From NCBI GenBank assembly GCA_017432425.1, contig JAFRJE010000013.1:1-35245 (forward strand): DNA of 35,245 nucleotides, given 5' to 3'. The notes beneath the pieces were generated by a model. The model made no database searches. It saw only the letters and a list, made by a program, of their open reading frames with translations, and was not told the origin of the DNA. The stretch comes from Candidatus Saccharimonadota bacterium. GTDB taxonomy: Bacteria; Patescibacteriota; Saccharimonadia; Saccharimonadales; Saccharimonadaceae. Position numbers and translations under genes: made by a program. Shown piece after piece: positions 1-6,936 of this stretch (its first letter is position 1; each line of letters begins with the position of its first letter).

Positions 1-47
1 TATCAGCGCCGTCCATGTTTTATATAAATATAACCTTTATAGACATA

Positions 48-76
48 ATTATATAAAACTTAAGGTTTTTAGTCAA
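48..76 (-). promoter_or_regulatory. Sigma70-type promoter reading off the left edge
   Basis: On the minus strand TTGACT (71-76) is followed after exactly 17 nt by TATAAT (48-53). It lies just downstream of the stop of the ATPase gene and points out of the window. An ATG at 14-16 opens a frame (M-D-G-A-D) that continues past the edge and could be the start of the next gene, but five codons are too few to call it. No other gene is visible between position 1 and the ATPase. Confidence 0.6.
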
Positions 77-85
77 AGGCAGAGT

Positions 86-1270
86 TTATAAAGATTCCAG
101 AAGAAGAAAATCTTTTAGTTTTAGATGTTTCACGGAGCTGGTCGAATAGTCAAGTTCGTCAGTCGTAATAAGGATTTTTGACGCAGAATTGTCGAGTTTA
201 TCAAAAGCAGAGAACTCTCGTTCGTACGCTTTTTCTTCGGCGACACTATATGCGACTTGGATATAATATTTTTTATTGTTTTTAGAAACGAGAAAATCAA
301 TTTCTTTTCCGGCTTCGTTGTTATAGACGTTGATATTATACCCCATATAAACTAGCTCGTTAAAAACGATATTCTCTAAATTATGAGTTAAATCAAAACG
401 TCCATCAAGGACGCGAATCGAGTTCAGAGAAACGTCGGCGTCGTAGATTTTGAAATAATAGGCGAGTTCGGATTTTGTTTTATTGGAAAATGGTTTTATT
501 CGTTCGATTATGTAGGCTTCTTCGAGGTAGTTCAGGTATTTAATTATTGTGTTGATTGAACCTTCGACGTGTTCGTTTTTTAAATATGCTTCGATTGAGC
601 GGGAGGAAAAAGTACGGGCGTTAGAACGGAGAGCGAAGTTAATAATACGGCGAAACAGTTCGAGGTTTTGGATCTTATAGCGATTGATTAAATCGTTTTC
701 GACAATAGAAGTATTTAGTTCGCTCAGGTATTTGATTTTATCTTGTTCGGAAGAAAATTCAAAGCGTTTCGGGAAACCACCCCAAACAAGATAATCCGAA
801 ACGGATATTTCTCTTTTTAGCTCTTTAGAGTATTCGAGTATTTCTTTATAGACAAACGGACGAACGACAAAAGAGACATAACGACCACTAAATTCTTTCG
901 TGTATTCCTTAGAAAGGAGTTTGGAATTTGAGCCAGTTATAAAAACGGAATTATTATAAAGTCGGAGGGTTTTACAGGCAAGTTCCCAATCTTTTACTTC
1001 TTGGATTTCGTCAAAGAAGAGATAATTTTTTCCTTTTTTTCGATTTTTTTCAATATAATTTATTAAGGACGTTGCGTCGGGGAGATTTGATTTTATTCTT
1101 TCATCTTCGAAGTTAAGATAGATAACGTTCTTCTTTTCTTCTTTTATTTCTTTCATAATCTGTTCTAGGATAACAGATTTACCAGAACGACGAATTCCGG
1201 TAATTATTTTTATTAGATCGGAGTCATAAAACCCTCGAATTTGTTCAATATAATGGTCGCGTTGAATCAT
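86..1270 (-). CDS. AAA+ ATPase with C-terminal DUF4143
   Basis: A 394-aa cytoplasmic protein of the AAA_14/DUF4143 type. The P-loop is GIRRSGKS (residues 25-32), the Walker B strand is YLFFDEIQ (83-90, D87/E88), and a sensor-like ITGSNSKLLS follows near 111. The C-terminal third has the DUF4143 arrangement ending in a PD-(D/E)XK-like pattern: E319, then KEIDFLV (322-328), then YIQV. Length is normal for the family. These ATPases are widespread in CPR, archaea and human-associated bacteria; their biological role is unsettled, so no function is given beyond ATP binding and a possible nuclease-like fold. ATG start with an AAAGGAT SD. It is monocistronic: its own consensus promoter lies in the 114-bp gap upstream and is covered by repeated operator-like sites. 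The family is clear, the role is not. Confidence 0.9.
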   Translation of the reverse strand: MIQRDHYIEQIRGFYDSDLIKIITGIRRSGKSVILEQIMKEIKEEKKNVIYLNFEDERIKSNLPDATSLINYIEKNRKKGKNYLFFDEIQEVKDWELACKTLRLYNNSVFITGSNSKLLSKEYTKEFSGRYVSFVVRPFVYKEILEYSKELKREISVSDYLVWGGFPKRFEFSSEQDKIKYLSELNTSIVENDLINRYKIQNLELFRRIINFALRSNARTFSSRSIEAYLKNEHVEGSINTIIKYLNYLEEAYIIERIKPFSNKTKSELAYYFKIYDADVSLNSIRVLDGRFDLTHNLENIVFNELVYMGYNINVYNNEAGKEIDFLVSKNNKKYYIQVAYSVAEEKAYEREFSAFDKLDNSASKILITTDELDYSTSSVKHLKLKDFLLLESL

Positions 1271-1288
1271 ATTCTATCCTTTAGCTTG

Positions 1289-1317
1289 ATTATATTGAAC
1301 AATTTTTATGTTGTCAA
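1289..1317 (-). promoter_or_regulatory. Consensus promoter of the ATPase gene
   Basis: TTGACA (1312-1317) and TATAAT (1289-1294) are separated by 17 nt on the minus strand, a perfect sigma70-type match. It gives a leader of roughly 12 nt containing an AAAGGAT SD before the ATG at 1270. The spacer contains one of four copies of an 11-bp operator-like half-site, so the promoter is probably repressible. Confidence 0.85.
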
Positions 1318-1369
1318 GAAAATTGTTCAGTTGAGTGAACAATTTTACTAGAAAGCGGAAAATTGTTCA
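1296..1369. repeat. Symmetrical array of four 11-bp half-sites (candidate operator)
   Basis: The 11-mer TGAACAATTTT occurs at 1296-1306 and 1336-1346, and its exact reverse complement at 1319-1329 and 1359-1369. Gaps are 12, 6 and 12 bp, so the whole 74-bp array is symmetrical about position 1332.5. The first copy lies between the -35 and -10 boxes of the ATPase promoter and the second adjoins the -35. The central pair can form an 11-bp hairpin with a 6-nt loop, but no T-run suited to a terminator follows it. Operator function is inference. Confidence 0.75.
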
Positions 1370-1384
1370 GTCTTTTAGCGGGGG

Positions 1385-1963
1385 TTATTCTTCTTCACTG
1401 ACGAGAAGATTGCGCTGTTCGGTTCGGAGGGCGACGTATTCGTCGTAGCGAGCAGTATCGCCGGTTCCCTCGAAAACGCGCGTATAAACATTGTAGAGAC
1501 GGAAAAGCTGGGAGACGGAAAGACCGTCGCGAGAGATTGCGTCGAGACGAGAAAGCGCTTCGTCGTATTCAGCGTTAGAAATTTTGTTGTTGATGATTCT
1601 GATTTCTGCATCAAAAACTTCTTCGTCGGTCTTCGCGGCGGCTTTTTCCTCTTCGAGGTGGCGTTGGTAGTCGGCTTCGGCATCTTCGACGCCCTCTGGG
1701 GTAACATAGACGGTTTCTACTTCGGCGACTTCGGCGGTATCTTCTCCGGTTCCGTCGTTTTCGGCGACGGTCGAGTCGTTCGCGGGGCGGGTCAAAAGAA
1801 TAATTAAGGCGACAACTAAGACAATAATAAAGGCTCCGGCAAAAATCAAAGCAATCAAGAAAGGTTTTTTAGAATCTTCCGGCTCGACAGGCGGTTTTTC
1901 TTCGACGGGAGCGGCGAGTTTAGAGCTTTTTTTAGGTAAAATTATATCTTCGTTGTTATCCAT
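1385..1963 (-). CDS. Single-pass membrane protein of unknown function
   Basis: I do not recognise this 192-aa protein. It has a short charged, proline-rich N-terminus (1-32), one strong membrane segment at about 35-58, an acidic low-complexity linker rich in E, D and T (about 62-95), and an extracytoplasmic C-terminal region of about 90 residues predicted to be helical (YDEALSRLDAISRDG, then RLYNVYTRVFE), reminiscent of TPR-like helical pairs. It follows the DivIC-like gene by 47 nt and has its own promoter with a leaderless ATG start. Its position suggests an envelope or division-associated role, but that is only context. Confidence 0.75.
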   Translation of the reverse strand: MDNNEDIILPKKSSKLAAPVEEKPPVEPEDSKKPFLIALIFAGAFIIVLVVALIILLTRPANDSTVAENDGTGEDTAEVAEVETVYVTPEGVEDAEADYQRHLEEEKAAAKTDEEVFDAEIRIINNKISNAEYDEALSRLDAISRDGLSVSQLFRLYNVYTRVFEGTGDTARYDEYVALRTEQRNLLVSEEE

Positions 1964-1972
1964 AATAACTTT

Positions 1973-2001
1973 ATATTAACAAACTTAAGGTAATTTAGCA
2001 A
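1973..2001 (-). promoter_or_regulatory. Leaderless promoter of the 192-aa membrane protein gene
   Basis: On the minus strand TTGCTA (1996-2001), 17 nt, TAATAT (1973-1978), then 9 nt to the ATG at 1963. The expected transcription start falls at or within a few bases of the start codon, and no SD is visible. Confidence 0.6.
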
Positions 2002-2010
2002 ATTTAACGG

Positions 2011-2427
2011 CTAAGATTTTATCCCGAATAGGAGCGACATCCATTGGGAAAAGTTCGACGGTTCTTTAATTTCGGCGGGGGGAGTTTCGTAAGTTTTTGA
2101 TTTTGCGGAGGCGGAGTTTTCCGGGAGATAAACTAGATTCTCGCCGGGGAGTTTTTTGTTTTGGTTTTTTCGGGCGGAAAGTTCTTTATATTCGTCGGAG
2201 CGATAATAATCGTTTTCGAGTTCGAGAGTTTCGACTTCGAGGTTAAGAAGAGCGAGCTCTTTTTTTCTAGTCTCAAAATCGCTCGCTAGTTTCCAGTTTC
2301 TCGACATTGAGGAAATTGAGCCATAAGTCCAGAACAGACATAGAATGACCGCGACAAAAATAAGAATATTATCAAAAGTAAAATATTCATGTTTCAGTTT
2401 AAAGGCGAACCGGCGGAGGCGATTCAT
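2011..2427 (-). CDS. DivIC/FtsL-like septum formation initiator family protein
   Basis: 138 aa with the classic DivIC/FtsB/FtsL layout. A basic N-terminus is followed by one membrane segment (about 20-40), then a coiled coil (about 48-75, rich in E, L and K), then a short conserved patch: YRSDEYKELSARKN, LPGENLVYLPE. This patch matches the usual DivIC ending (an ARxxxx element followed by a GE-x-hydrophobic-P stretch). Such proteins are bitopic divisome scaffolds that bring septal wall synthases into place. Its ATG shares one base with the preceding stop (TAATG), indicating translational coupling. The C-terminal tail of about 35 residues is extra and low-complexity. Family assignment is from layout and motif; which of DivIC, FtsB or FtsL it replaces cannot be decided here. 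Confidence 0.7.
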   Translation of the reverse strand: MNRLRRFAFKLKHEYFTFDNILIFVAVILCLFWTYGSISSMSRNWKLASDFETRKKELALLNLEVETLELENDYYRSDEYKELSARKNQNKKLPGENLVYLPENSASAKSKTYETPPAEIKEPSNFSQWMSLLFGIKS

Positions 2428-3248
2428 TATTCCTCGGTATCTTCTTCGAAGGCTTCCTCAAAGTTAACGTCGGAAGATTCTTCGAGGATATAATAGTTTC
2501 TTAAATCATAGTTAAAGATTTCTCCGGCGGTTTTTTTGATTTTAATATTCTTAATTCCGACTTGACCAGCAGATCCAACAGAAACTTCGACAGCAAAAAC
2601 TTCGCCAGTATCAGAAGCTAAGTTAAAGAGGAGCTTTCCCTCTTCGAGGGTTTCCGCGCCGATTTCTTCGGCGGATTCGTCCTTAAATTCGACAACTTCG
2701 GGGTCGTCGCTTGAATTTTCTTCAAAAACTTCTTCAAAGGACGTTCCGAGCTCGTCAACAATTTCTTCGTTCGCGTCAACGACTTTCGTTAAGTCTCCCT
2801 CGGTAGAAACGTCGGAGACGACTAGATATTTAAAGTTCGGGTAGGCGAAAGAGAAATAATCGGAAACGATTTTCGCGAGAGTTTCAAAACTCTCAGGGTT
2901 AAGGACTTCAGTCTCGGAAACTTTTGAGAATTTTAGAAGAGAGATATAATAGCGGTAGTTAGAGGAGCCGGACATAACGAGTTCGCCGTCGATTTCTTCG
3001 GCGGGGGCGGTTGCGCTAGAAATTTCTTCAACTTCATCAAAATCTTCTTCCGTTAAGTCAACGAAAACGGCTTCGGAAGTTTTTTGTTCTAGAGACGAGG
3101 AGGATTCGTTACTTTTTGTAACGATGAAAACGACAACAAGAATCAGAGAAAGAAAAAGCCAAATTCCGAGAGCGAGGAGGAGAGGGTGGGGCTTTTTAGC
3201 GAGTTCCGGAGTTGTTACGTTGATTTTAATAGGGGTTTTTGAGTCCAT
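2427..3248 (-). CDS. Acidic membrane-anchored extracytoplasmic protein, unknown function
   Basis: 273 aa, not recognised. A short cytoplasmic N-terminus rich in Pro and Lys is followed by one membrane segment (about 23-44). A very acidic extracytoplasmic part follows, with Glu/Asp-rich stretches at about 60-90, 155-200 and the last 15 residues. Between them are two more ordered, hydrophobic beta-like blocks (about 95-150 and 205-255). It lies in an operon: it starts 2 nt after the C39-like gene with a GGAGGA SD about 10 nt upstream of the ATG, and its stop overlaps the DivIC-like start. Operon position suggests a partner in envelope assembly or division; this is inference. Confidence 0.75.
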   Translation of the reverse strand: MDSKTPIKINVTTPELAKKPHPLLLALGIWLFLSLILVVVFIVTKSNESSSSLEQKTSEAVFVDLTEEDFDEVEEISSATAPAEEIDGELVMSGSSNYRYYISLLKFSKVSETEVLNPESFETLAKIVSDYFSFAYPNFKYLVVSDVSTEGDLTKVVDANEEIVDELGTSFEEVFEENSSDDPEVVEFKDESAEEIGAETLEEGKLLFNLASDTGEVFAVEVSVGSAGQVGIKNIKIKKTAGEIFNYDLRNYYILEESSDVNFEEAFEEDTEE

Positions 3249-3250
3249 GA

Positions 3251-4582
3251 TTATTTTGTCCTCCAGAATGAGATAGTTTCGCTTTCTTTTCTAAGTTTAA
3301 CAATCGCGTCTGGGCTCCAGACGGAATTTTTACCGCCCTTAAAGCCCCAGCCAGCAGGGTTCGCAATAACCCATTTTCCGCTACTAGTCGCACCGACGAT
3401 AGCGAAATAATGTCCGCCGGAATAGCCGGTCGAAGAACCAGGAGCCGCGCAAGGTTGTCCGCCTTTACAATGGAAAACGACGATATGACCCTGTTTTAGC
3501 TCTGAGTTAATGCTGCTGACACTGCCGGCGTTTTTGTGATTTTGCCACTTTAAGCCGGCGAGGGCAGACGAAAACTTATTCTTAAACTTGCTCGCGGAAT
3601 TGCTGAAGAAACTAAGTCCGTCGTTACATTTTTTACTGATACAGTTAACAGACTGCGCGACGGAGACCGGAGAAACTTTTTTCTGGTAGAGAATCGAGAG
3701 AACCATCGCCATAGTTGTTGCCGGACAACCGTTATTGCACATCGTACTGCCGTTGAATTTAGTATTTTTCCAGGCGCTATCACATTGGCTCATATAATAT
3801 TTTTTAACAAGAGCTTCGGCGTTCGAAATCGCGCCAGAGGAGCCGCCGCTTGAACCGCCAGAACCAGAACCCCCGGAGCCGCCGCCAAAGGCGGGAGTAG
3901 TTAGGGAATTATAGGCGAGAGCATAGAAAGTTGTATTGCTTCCGAGGGCGGAGCGGAGCGTTTTATAATATAGCCACTCGCCGCAGAATTCGCCTTTAAC
4001 CTTACAGTAGTTCGGAGAGACAACTTTAAAGTAGCCGTCAGACTTCGCGGCGTAAATTAGGACGTAGTTCGGGGTTCCGCTATAACCGTTAAACGGGGCG
4101 GTCGAAGAATAGGAACGAATAAGAACAACGGCGCCGCGCGCAACGAGCGTTACGACTTTTTTCAGAGTCGCGTTGTCGGTTTTGCTGGTTTCGGCGTATT
4201 TCAGCTTTCCATAGCTAGCGAGTTGTTTAATTAGGGTTTTCGGGGCGGTTCCTTGGAGTTTTTGGTATTGACCGTTTTTGGGCCAGTAGTTTTTTGTATA
4301 GGCAATTTTCGCGACTTCGGTCGGGGTTATCTTTTTGTTCGTTAAAATCGAGTAGGCGGAGGCGAAAGCGGCAATAGAAGAACCGTAATTACAGACGTCG
4401 GAATTAGTGTATGGGCTAGGGTACCAGTTTTCGTTTTTGCAAATTGAGTAGCGGTAGGACGAGGAGGCGTCGGTATAAGCCGTGGTTTTTGCGCTATCCG
4501 CAAAGGCTTTTCCGCGAAAGAGAGGGGAGAAAATTACGGAAAAAGTTAGTATTAAAAATATTTTAAGTTTTTTCGATATCAT
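3251..4582 (-). CDS. Secreted protein with tandem C39-like papain-fold peptidase domains
   Basis: 443 aa. A signal peptide (hydrophobic 8-20, likely cut after AFA at about 28) is followed by two repeats of a Peptidase_C39_2-like fold joined by a Gly/Ser linker (about 233-250). The second repeat (about 258-440) keeps the catalytic set: NNGC with Cys286, GGH with His391 and an Asn at 408. The first repeat (about 40-225) aligns with it but has Ser68 in place of Cys and Asn172 in place of His, so it should be catalytically dead. Several other Cys pairs could form disulfides outside the cell. It is the first gene of an operon with the acidic membrane protein and the DivIC-like gene. The substrate is unknown; peptide or peptidoglycan cross-links are plausible for this fold. 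The domain call is confident, activity is inferred. Confidence 0.8.
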   Translation of the reverse strand: MISKKLKIFLILTFSVIFSPLFRGKAFADSAKTTAYTDASSSYRYSICKNENWYPSPYTNSDVCNYGSSIAAFASAYSILTNKKITPTEVAKIAYTKNYWPKNGQYQKLQGTAPKTLIKQLASYGKLKYAETSKTDNATLKKVVTLVARGAVVLIRSYSSTAPFNGYSGTPNYVLIYAAKSDGYFKVVSPNYCKVKGEFCGEWLYYKTLRSALGSNTTFYALAYNSLTTPAFGGGSGGSGSGGSSGGSSGAISNAEALVKKYYMSQCDSAWKNTKFNGSTMCNNGCPATTMAMVLSILYQKKVSPVSVAQSVNCISKKCNDGLSFFSNSASKFKNKFSSALAGLKWQNHKNAGSVSSINSELKQGHIVVFHCKGGQPCAAPGSSTGYSGGHYFAIVGATSSGKWVIANPAGWGFKGGKNSVWSPDAIVKLRKESETISFWRTK

Positions 4583-4588
4583 GTTTTT

Positions 4589-4597
4589 ATTTTAGCA
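4589..4597 (-). promoter_or_regulatory. Extended -10 promoter, leaderless start of the C39-like operon
   Basis: On the minus strand TGC-TAAAAT (extended -10 element plus hexamer, 4589-4597) lies 6 nt before the ATG at 4582, which puts the expected transcription start at the A of the ATG. No clear -35 and no SD. Confidence 0.5.
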
Positions 4598-4610
4598 TAA
4601 GTTTGATGAG

Positions 4611-4639
4611 AAAAAAACATCGTTTTTAGGCGATGTTTT
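4611..4639 (-). terminator. Rho-independent terminator of the tRNA gene
   Basis: On the minus strand an AAAACATCG arm (4631-4639) and its complement (4614-4622) form a 9-bp stem around an 8-nt loop, ending in a run of seven T (4611-4617). It lies a few bases downstream of the CCA end of the tRNA and just upstream of the C39 promoter. Confidence 0.75.
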
Positions 4640-4644
4640 GGGGA

Positions 4645-4720
4645 TGGTGGGGGCGGGTGGTTTCGAACCACCGACCAATCGGTTATGAGCCGACTGCTCT
4701 AACCCCTGAGCTACGCCCCC
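4645..4720 (-). tRNA. tRNA with CAT anticodon (Met, or Ile2)
   Basis: All four arms pair. The 7-bp acceptor stem is GGGGGCG with CGCCCCC, the D stem GCTC/GAGC, the anticodon stem GTCGG/CCGAT around loop CTCATAA (anticodon at 4685-4687), and the T stem GGTGG/CCACC with TTCGAAA. The discriminator is A and CCA is encoded (4645-4647). It is not the initiator: position 1 pairs with 72 and the anticodon stem lacks the three G-C pairs of initiator tRNA. CAT fits elongator Met, or Ile2 if the wobble C is converted to lysidine; sequence alone does not settle which. Confidence 0.93.
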
Positions 4721-4730
4721 GACCATATAT

Positions 4731-4736
4731 ATTATA
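4731..4736 (-). promoter_or_regulatory. -10 box of the tRNA gene
   Basis: TATAAT on the minus strand ends 10 nt before the first base of the tRNA, giving a very short 5' leader for RNase P to remove. The -35 region is weak. It sits just after the stop codon of the surface protein gene. Confidence 0.6.
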
Positions 4737-4755
4737 TTAACATATTTGTTCTTAT

Positions 4756-6597
4756 CTAGCGAGAGATTTTCTGGCGAGCAACAAAGAGGAAGCTAAGAAA
4801 ACCTCCGAGAAGCACGATTCCGAAGCAAGTCGCCTTAACGCCGGAAGACTCTCTTGAGAAAAGACCAGTACCTGGGGTCGAGACGGTTCGGGAAGCGATT
4901 GCGTAATTAGAAAAACTAGAGGTTTGGAAAGAAATCGTATTGGTTTCTGGGTCATAAGTCGTTTCAATAACTTCATAAGTTCCGTCGTGTTTCTCATGGA
5001 CAATAACGACATCATTTCCATCAACGCCCTCTTCGAGCTTCAAGGTTATGGTCGCAGGTTCGTTAAGTTCTCGGTATTGTTCAACCCAGGCTTCTTCCTC
5101 GGTCCCTTTGTAGGTAATGTTGTAGAGGGAGATGTCGAGATAATTCTTTATTTTATAGCCGTCTTCCTCGGCGATTTCGGCAAATTTTTCTTTGTTTTCT
5201 TCGGTTAGTTCAACATCGGCGACATCGAGACGAGCCGTACCGTGCGTCAGAGTAGTTTGGTTTTCGCCGAGCTCGATTGAGCCGGAGGCGACTTTTTCGG
5301 AGGTTGTATTAACTTCATCGTCGAGTTTAACGACATCGGCGACAAAATACGCCGCGCCGGCAGGAACGGTAAAGGTAAATTCACCAACGCCGTCGTCGTT
5401 AGTTTCTAGTTCGGACATATTAACGTTCAAAACTTGATAACCGTAGTCGGGAATGACGCGCATTGTTACGCGGGCGCCGGCAGGAACAACGAGAGCGCCA
5501 TCATCAAAGTCAGCATCCTCTCTAAGGTCGAATTCAACGTGGGGGATTCCACAGGAACTGTCTTCCGCCATATTACAGCCTAGAAGCTCTACGCCGGTTT
5601 TGGCATTCGCTTGGGAGCAAAGACCCGTATCGGCGTTACAAGAGTAAATAATATCGTCGAGAGTATAAGAAACGGCGACAAGCGCGAGGGAAGAATTGCC
5701 AATATAGTCTTCTTTGTCTTTTTGGGCAGGGTCGGCAGTCCAAAGGAAGTTACCGATATGTTTAGTTTCGTTAATAGCGACACCGAGGGCTATATTGTAG
5801 GTATTGTTAGCTGCTTTTGGGACCGTGAGTTCAAGATATGTGATTTGTCGTTCGTAATGATCAAGATAGGATTTTTGGTCGGCGTAATCTATATAGTTAG
5901 AAATCACAACTTCTTCGTCATTAACGAGGAGGTGGGTAATTTTTTGGTGCCAAAGAGTTTCGACGCGAAGAGTAACTTGCTCGTCGCTTTCGCCACCGTT
6001 ATAATAATATTCTATATCTTCATTTTCTCCGCGGTATGGCTCAGGGGAACCATTGTTCAAGCTAAAGGAAGTATCAAGACATCGAGCTTCGCCGGTTTCA
6101 TCACAAGCGACGAGAAGATGGGCAAGGAGATTACCAGCGGCAGGTTCTCCGCCGTTATGGTTTTCTTCCGAGAAAGGATTTAGGGAAAGGTGTTCATGTA
6201 TAGCGGACATTTCGTAATTCGCGGTAAAGGTAAATTTCTTTTTACCGTTTTGTAGCACTTCGGGATTTCCAGCGGAGCGGATTTCGAAACGATCGGCAAC
6301 ATCTCCGCTAGTACGAACGCTGGTTATGTCTTTAACTTGACCCTCGGGAATTTGAAGTTCTATGGTCAGAAAATAGTTCCCGCTTTCAGTTAGATATTCG
6401 TCTTCGGCGCTCCAATCGTTATTATTAACCGTCAAGGACGTAACCCAGTCGGAATTACTGTCTACGCTAACAGTAAGACCATACTCGCCCTCGCCCTGTT
6501 GGGTAGCGGAAGTTTTTATCGTCAAAAAGACGGCGCTAGAGAGCGAACCCAGAAGAAGACCGAGACAGAGGATTAGGCTTTTTATTTTTGATTTCAT
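4756..6597 (-). CDS. Secreted cell-surface protein with C-terminal PGTG/hydrophobic/basic anchor
   Basis: 613 aa. A signal peptide (basic 1-6, hydrophobic 7-27, probable cut after TSA at about 31) precedes a long, acidic, beta-rich extracellular region. Part of that region (about 385-425, VPAGARVTMRVIPDYGYQV...) resembles repeats seen in bacterial surface proteins, and a domain ending in SSFSNYAIAS (about 555-565) resembles the membrane-proximal domain of Gram-positive surface proteins. The tail reads TPGTG, a Ser/Arg stretch, a hydrophobic segment (about 588-606), then RQKISR, the layout of a sortase sorting signal, although the motif is not canonical LPXTG. It is probably displayed on the wall or held in the membrane. 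No sortase gene is visible nearby. It is a single-gene unit with its own promoter and an unusual inverted repeat. Binding target unknown. Confidence 0.8.
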   Translation of the reverse strand: MKSKIKSLILCLGLLLGSLSSAVFLTIKTSATQQGEGEYGLTVSVDSNSDWVTSLTVNNNDWSAEDEYLTESGNYFLTIELQIPEGQVKDITSVRTSGDVADRFEIRSAGNPEVLQNGKKKFTFTANYEMSAIHEHLSLNPFSEENHNGGEPAAGNLLAHLLVACDETGEARCLDTSFSLNNGSPEPYRGENEDIEYYYNGGESDEQVTLRVETLWHQKITHLLVNDEEVVISNYIDYADQKSYLDHYERQITYLELTVPKAANNTYNIALGVAINETKHIGNFLWTADPAQKDKEDYIGNSSLALVAVSYTLDDIIYSCNADTGLCSQANAKTGVELLGCNMAEDSSCGIPHVEFDLREDADFDDGALVVPAGARVTMRVIPDYGYQVLNVNMSELETNDDGVGEFTFTVPAGAAYFVADVVKLDDEVNTTSEKVASGSIELGENQTTLTHGTARLDVADVELTEENKEKFAEIAEEDGYKIKNYLDISLYNITYKGTEEEAWVEQYRELNEPATITLKLEEGVDGNDVVIVHEKHDGTYEVIETTYDPETNTISFQTSSFSNYAIASRTVSTPGTGLFSRESSGVKATCFGIVLLGGFLSFLFVARQKISR

Positions 6598-6603
6598 AAT
6601 AAA

Positions 6604-6649
6604 AATTCCGTTTAGTTAGTTTAATTATAACATAAACATAAACGGAATT
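6604..6649 (-). promoter_or_regulatory. Promoter of the surface protein gene framed by an 11-bp inverted repeat
   Basis: The 11-bp arms AATTCCGTTTA (6604-6614) and TAAACGGAATT (6639-6649) are perfect complements with a 24-bp spacer. The spacer holds the minus-strand -10 box TATAAT (6624-6629), so a protein binding both arms would bracket the core promoter. The -35 region is poor, and the downstream arm falls in the 5' leader. Operator function is inference. Confidence 0.6.
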
Positions 6650-6668
6650 AGAAAAATATATTATATAT

Positions 6669-6708
6669 AAAAATCGCCCCGTCCAAAGGTCGTGGCGAGA
6701 CGATTTTT
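6669..6708. terminator. Strong stem-loop terminator, possibly bidirectional
   Basis: A 13-bp stem (6669-6681 with 6696-6708, including G-U pairs) and a 14-nt loop. One arm begins with five A and the other ends with five T, so a T-run follows the stem on either strand. It lies 15 nt after the stop of the 68-aa gene and upstream of the surface protein promoter, insulating the two. Confidence 0.85.
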
Positions 6709-6723
6709 AATTTTATAAGTTAA

Positions 6724-6930
6724 TTAGGCTTTCTTCTTTAAGGTCAAGAAACCGTTGCGCGGGTTTTCGTTAACTTCGCGGTCAGCAGGAAGATCGCAAG
6801 GAGTTCCTTTTCCGCCTTTCTCGTCTTTAGTAAAGAAATAAATAGTCTGGGGCTTTCCACCGCGGAGAGTAACTTCGGATTTGTGTAGGTAGTACTTTAC
6901 GCCTTTGCTGTTAGTATGTTCATAAGCCAT
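6724..6930 (-). CDS. Small conserved protein of unknown function (68 aa)
   Basis: 68 aa, soluble, with no signal peptide or membrane segment. The sequence (AYEHTNSKGVKYYLH, LRGGKPQTIYFF, DLPADREVNENPRNGFL) looks like a small family I associate with CPR/Saccharibacteria genomes, where it is annotated hypothetical; this recollection is unchecked. It has a single Cys in TPCDLP. Its expression signals are unusually complete for this window: promoter TTGACT-17-TAAGAT, a near-perfect SD (AAGGAGGAT) and a strong terminator directly after it, so it is probably a highly expressed monocistronic gene. No function is proposed. Confidence 0.85.
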   Translation of the reverse strand: MAYEHTNSKGVKYYLHKSEVTLRGGKPQTIYFFTKDEKGGKGTPCDLPADREVNENPRNGFLTLKKKA

Positions 6931-6936
6931 TAGCTT

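Noticed and set aside
1319-1346. Central inverted repeat as a rho-independent terminator
   Set aside because: Stem is A/T-rich at its base, not followed by a long T-run, and belongs to a four-copy array over a promoter; operator is the better reading.
1375-1707. Alternative 110-codon minus-strand frame
   Set aside because: Out-of-frame shadow of the 192-aa membrane protein, Lys/Thr/Pro-rich with no family likeness.
5611-6183. Open frame of 190 codons on the plus strand
   Set aside because: Complement of the surface protein gene; no SD or promoter, and its composition is a shadow of the minus-strand codons.
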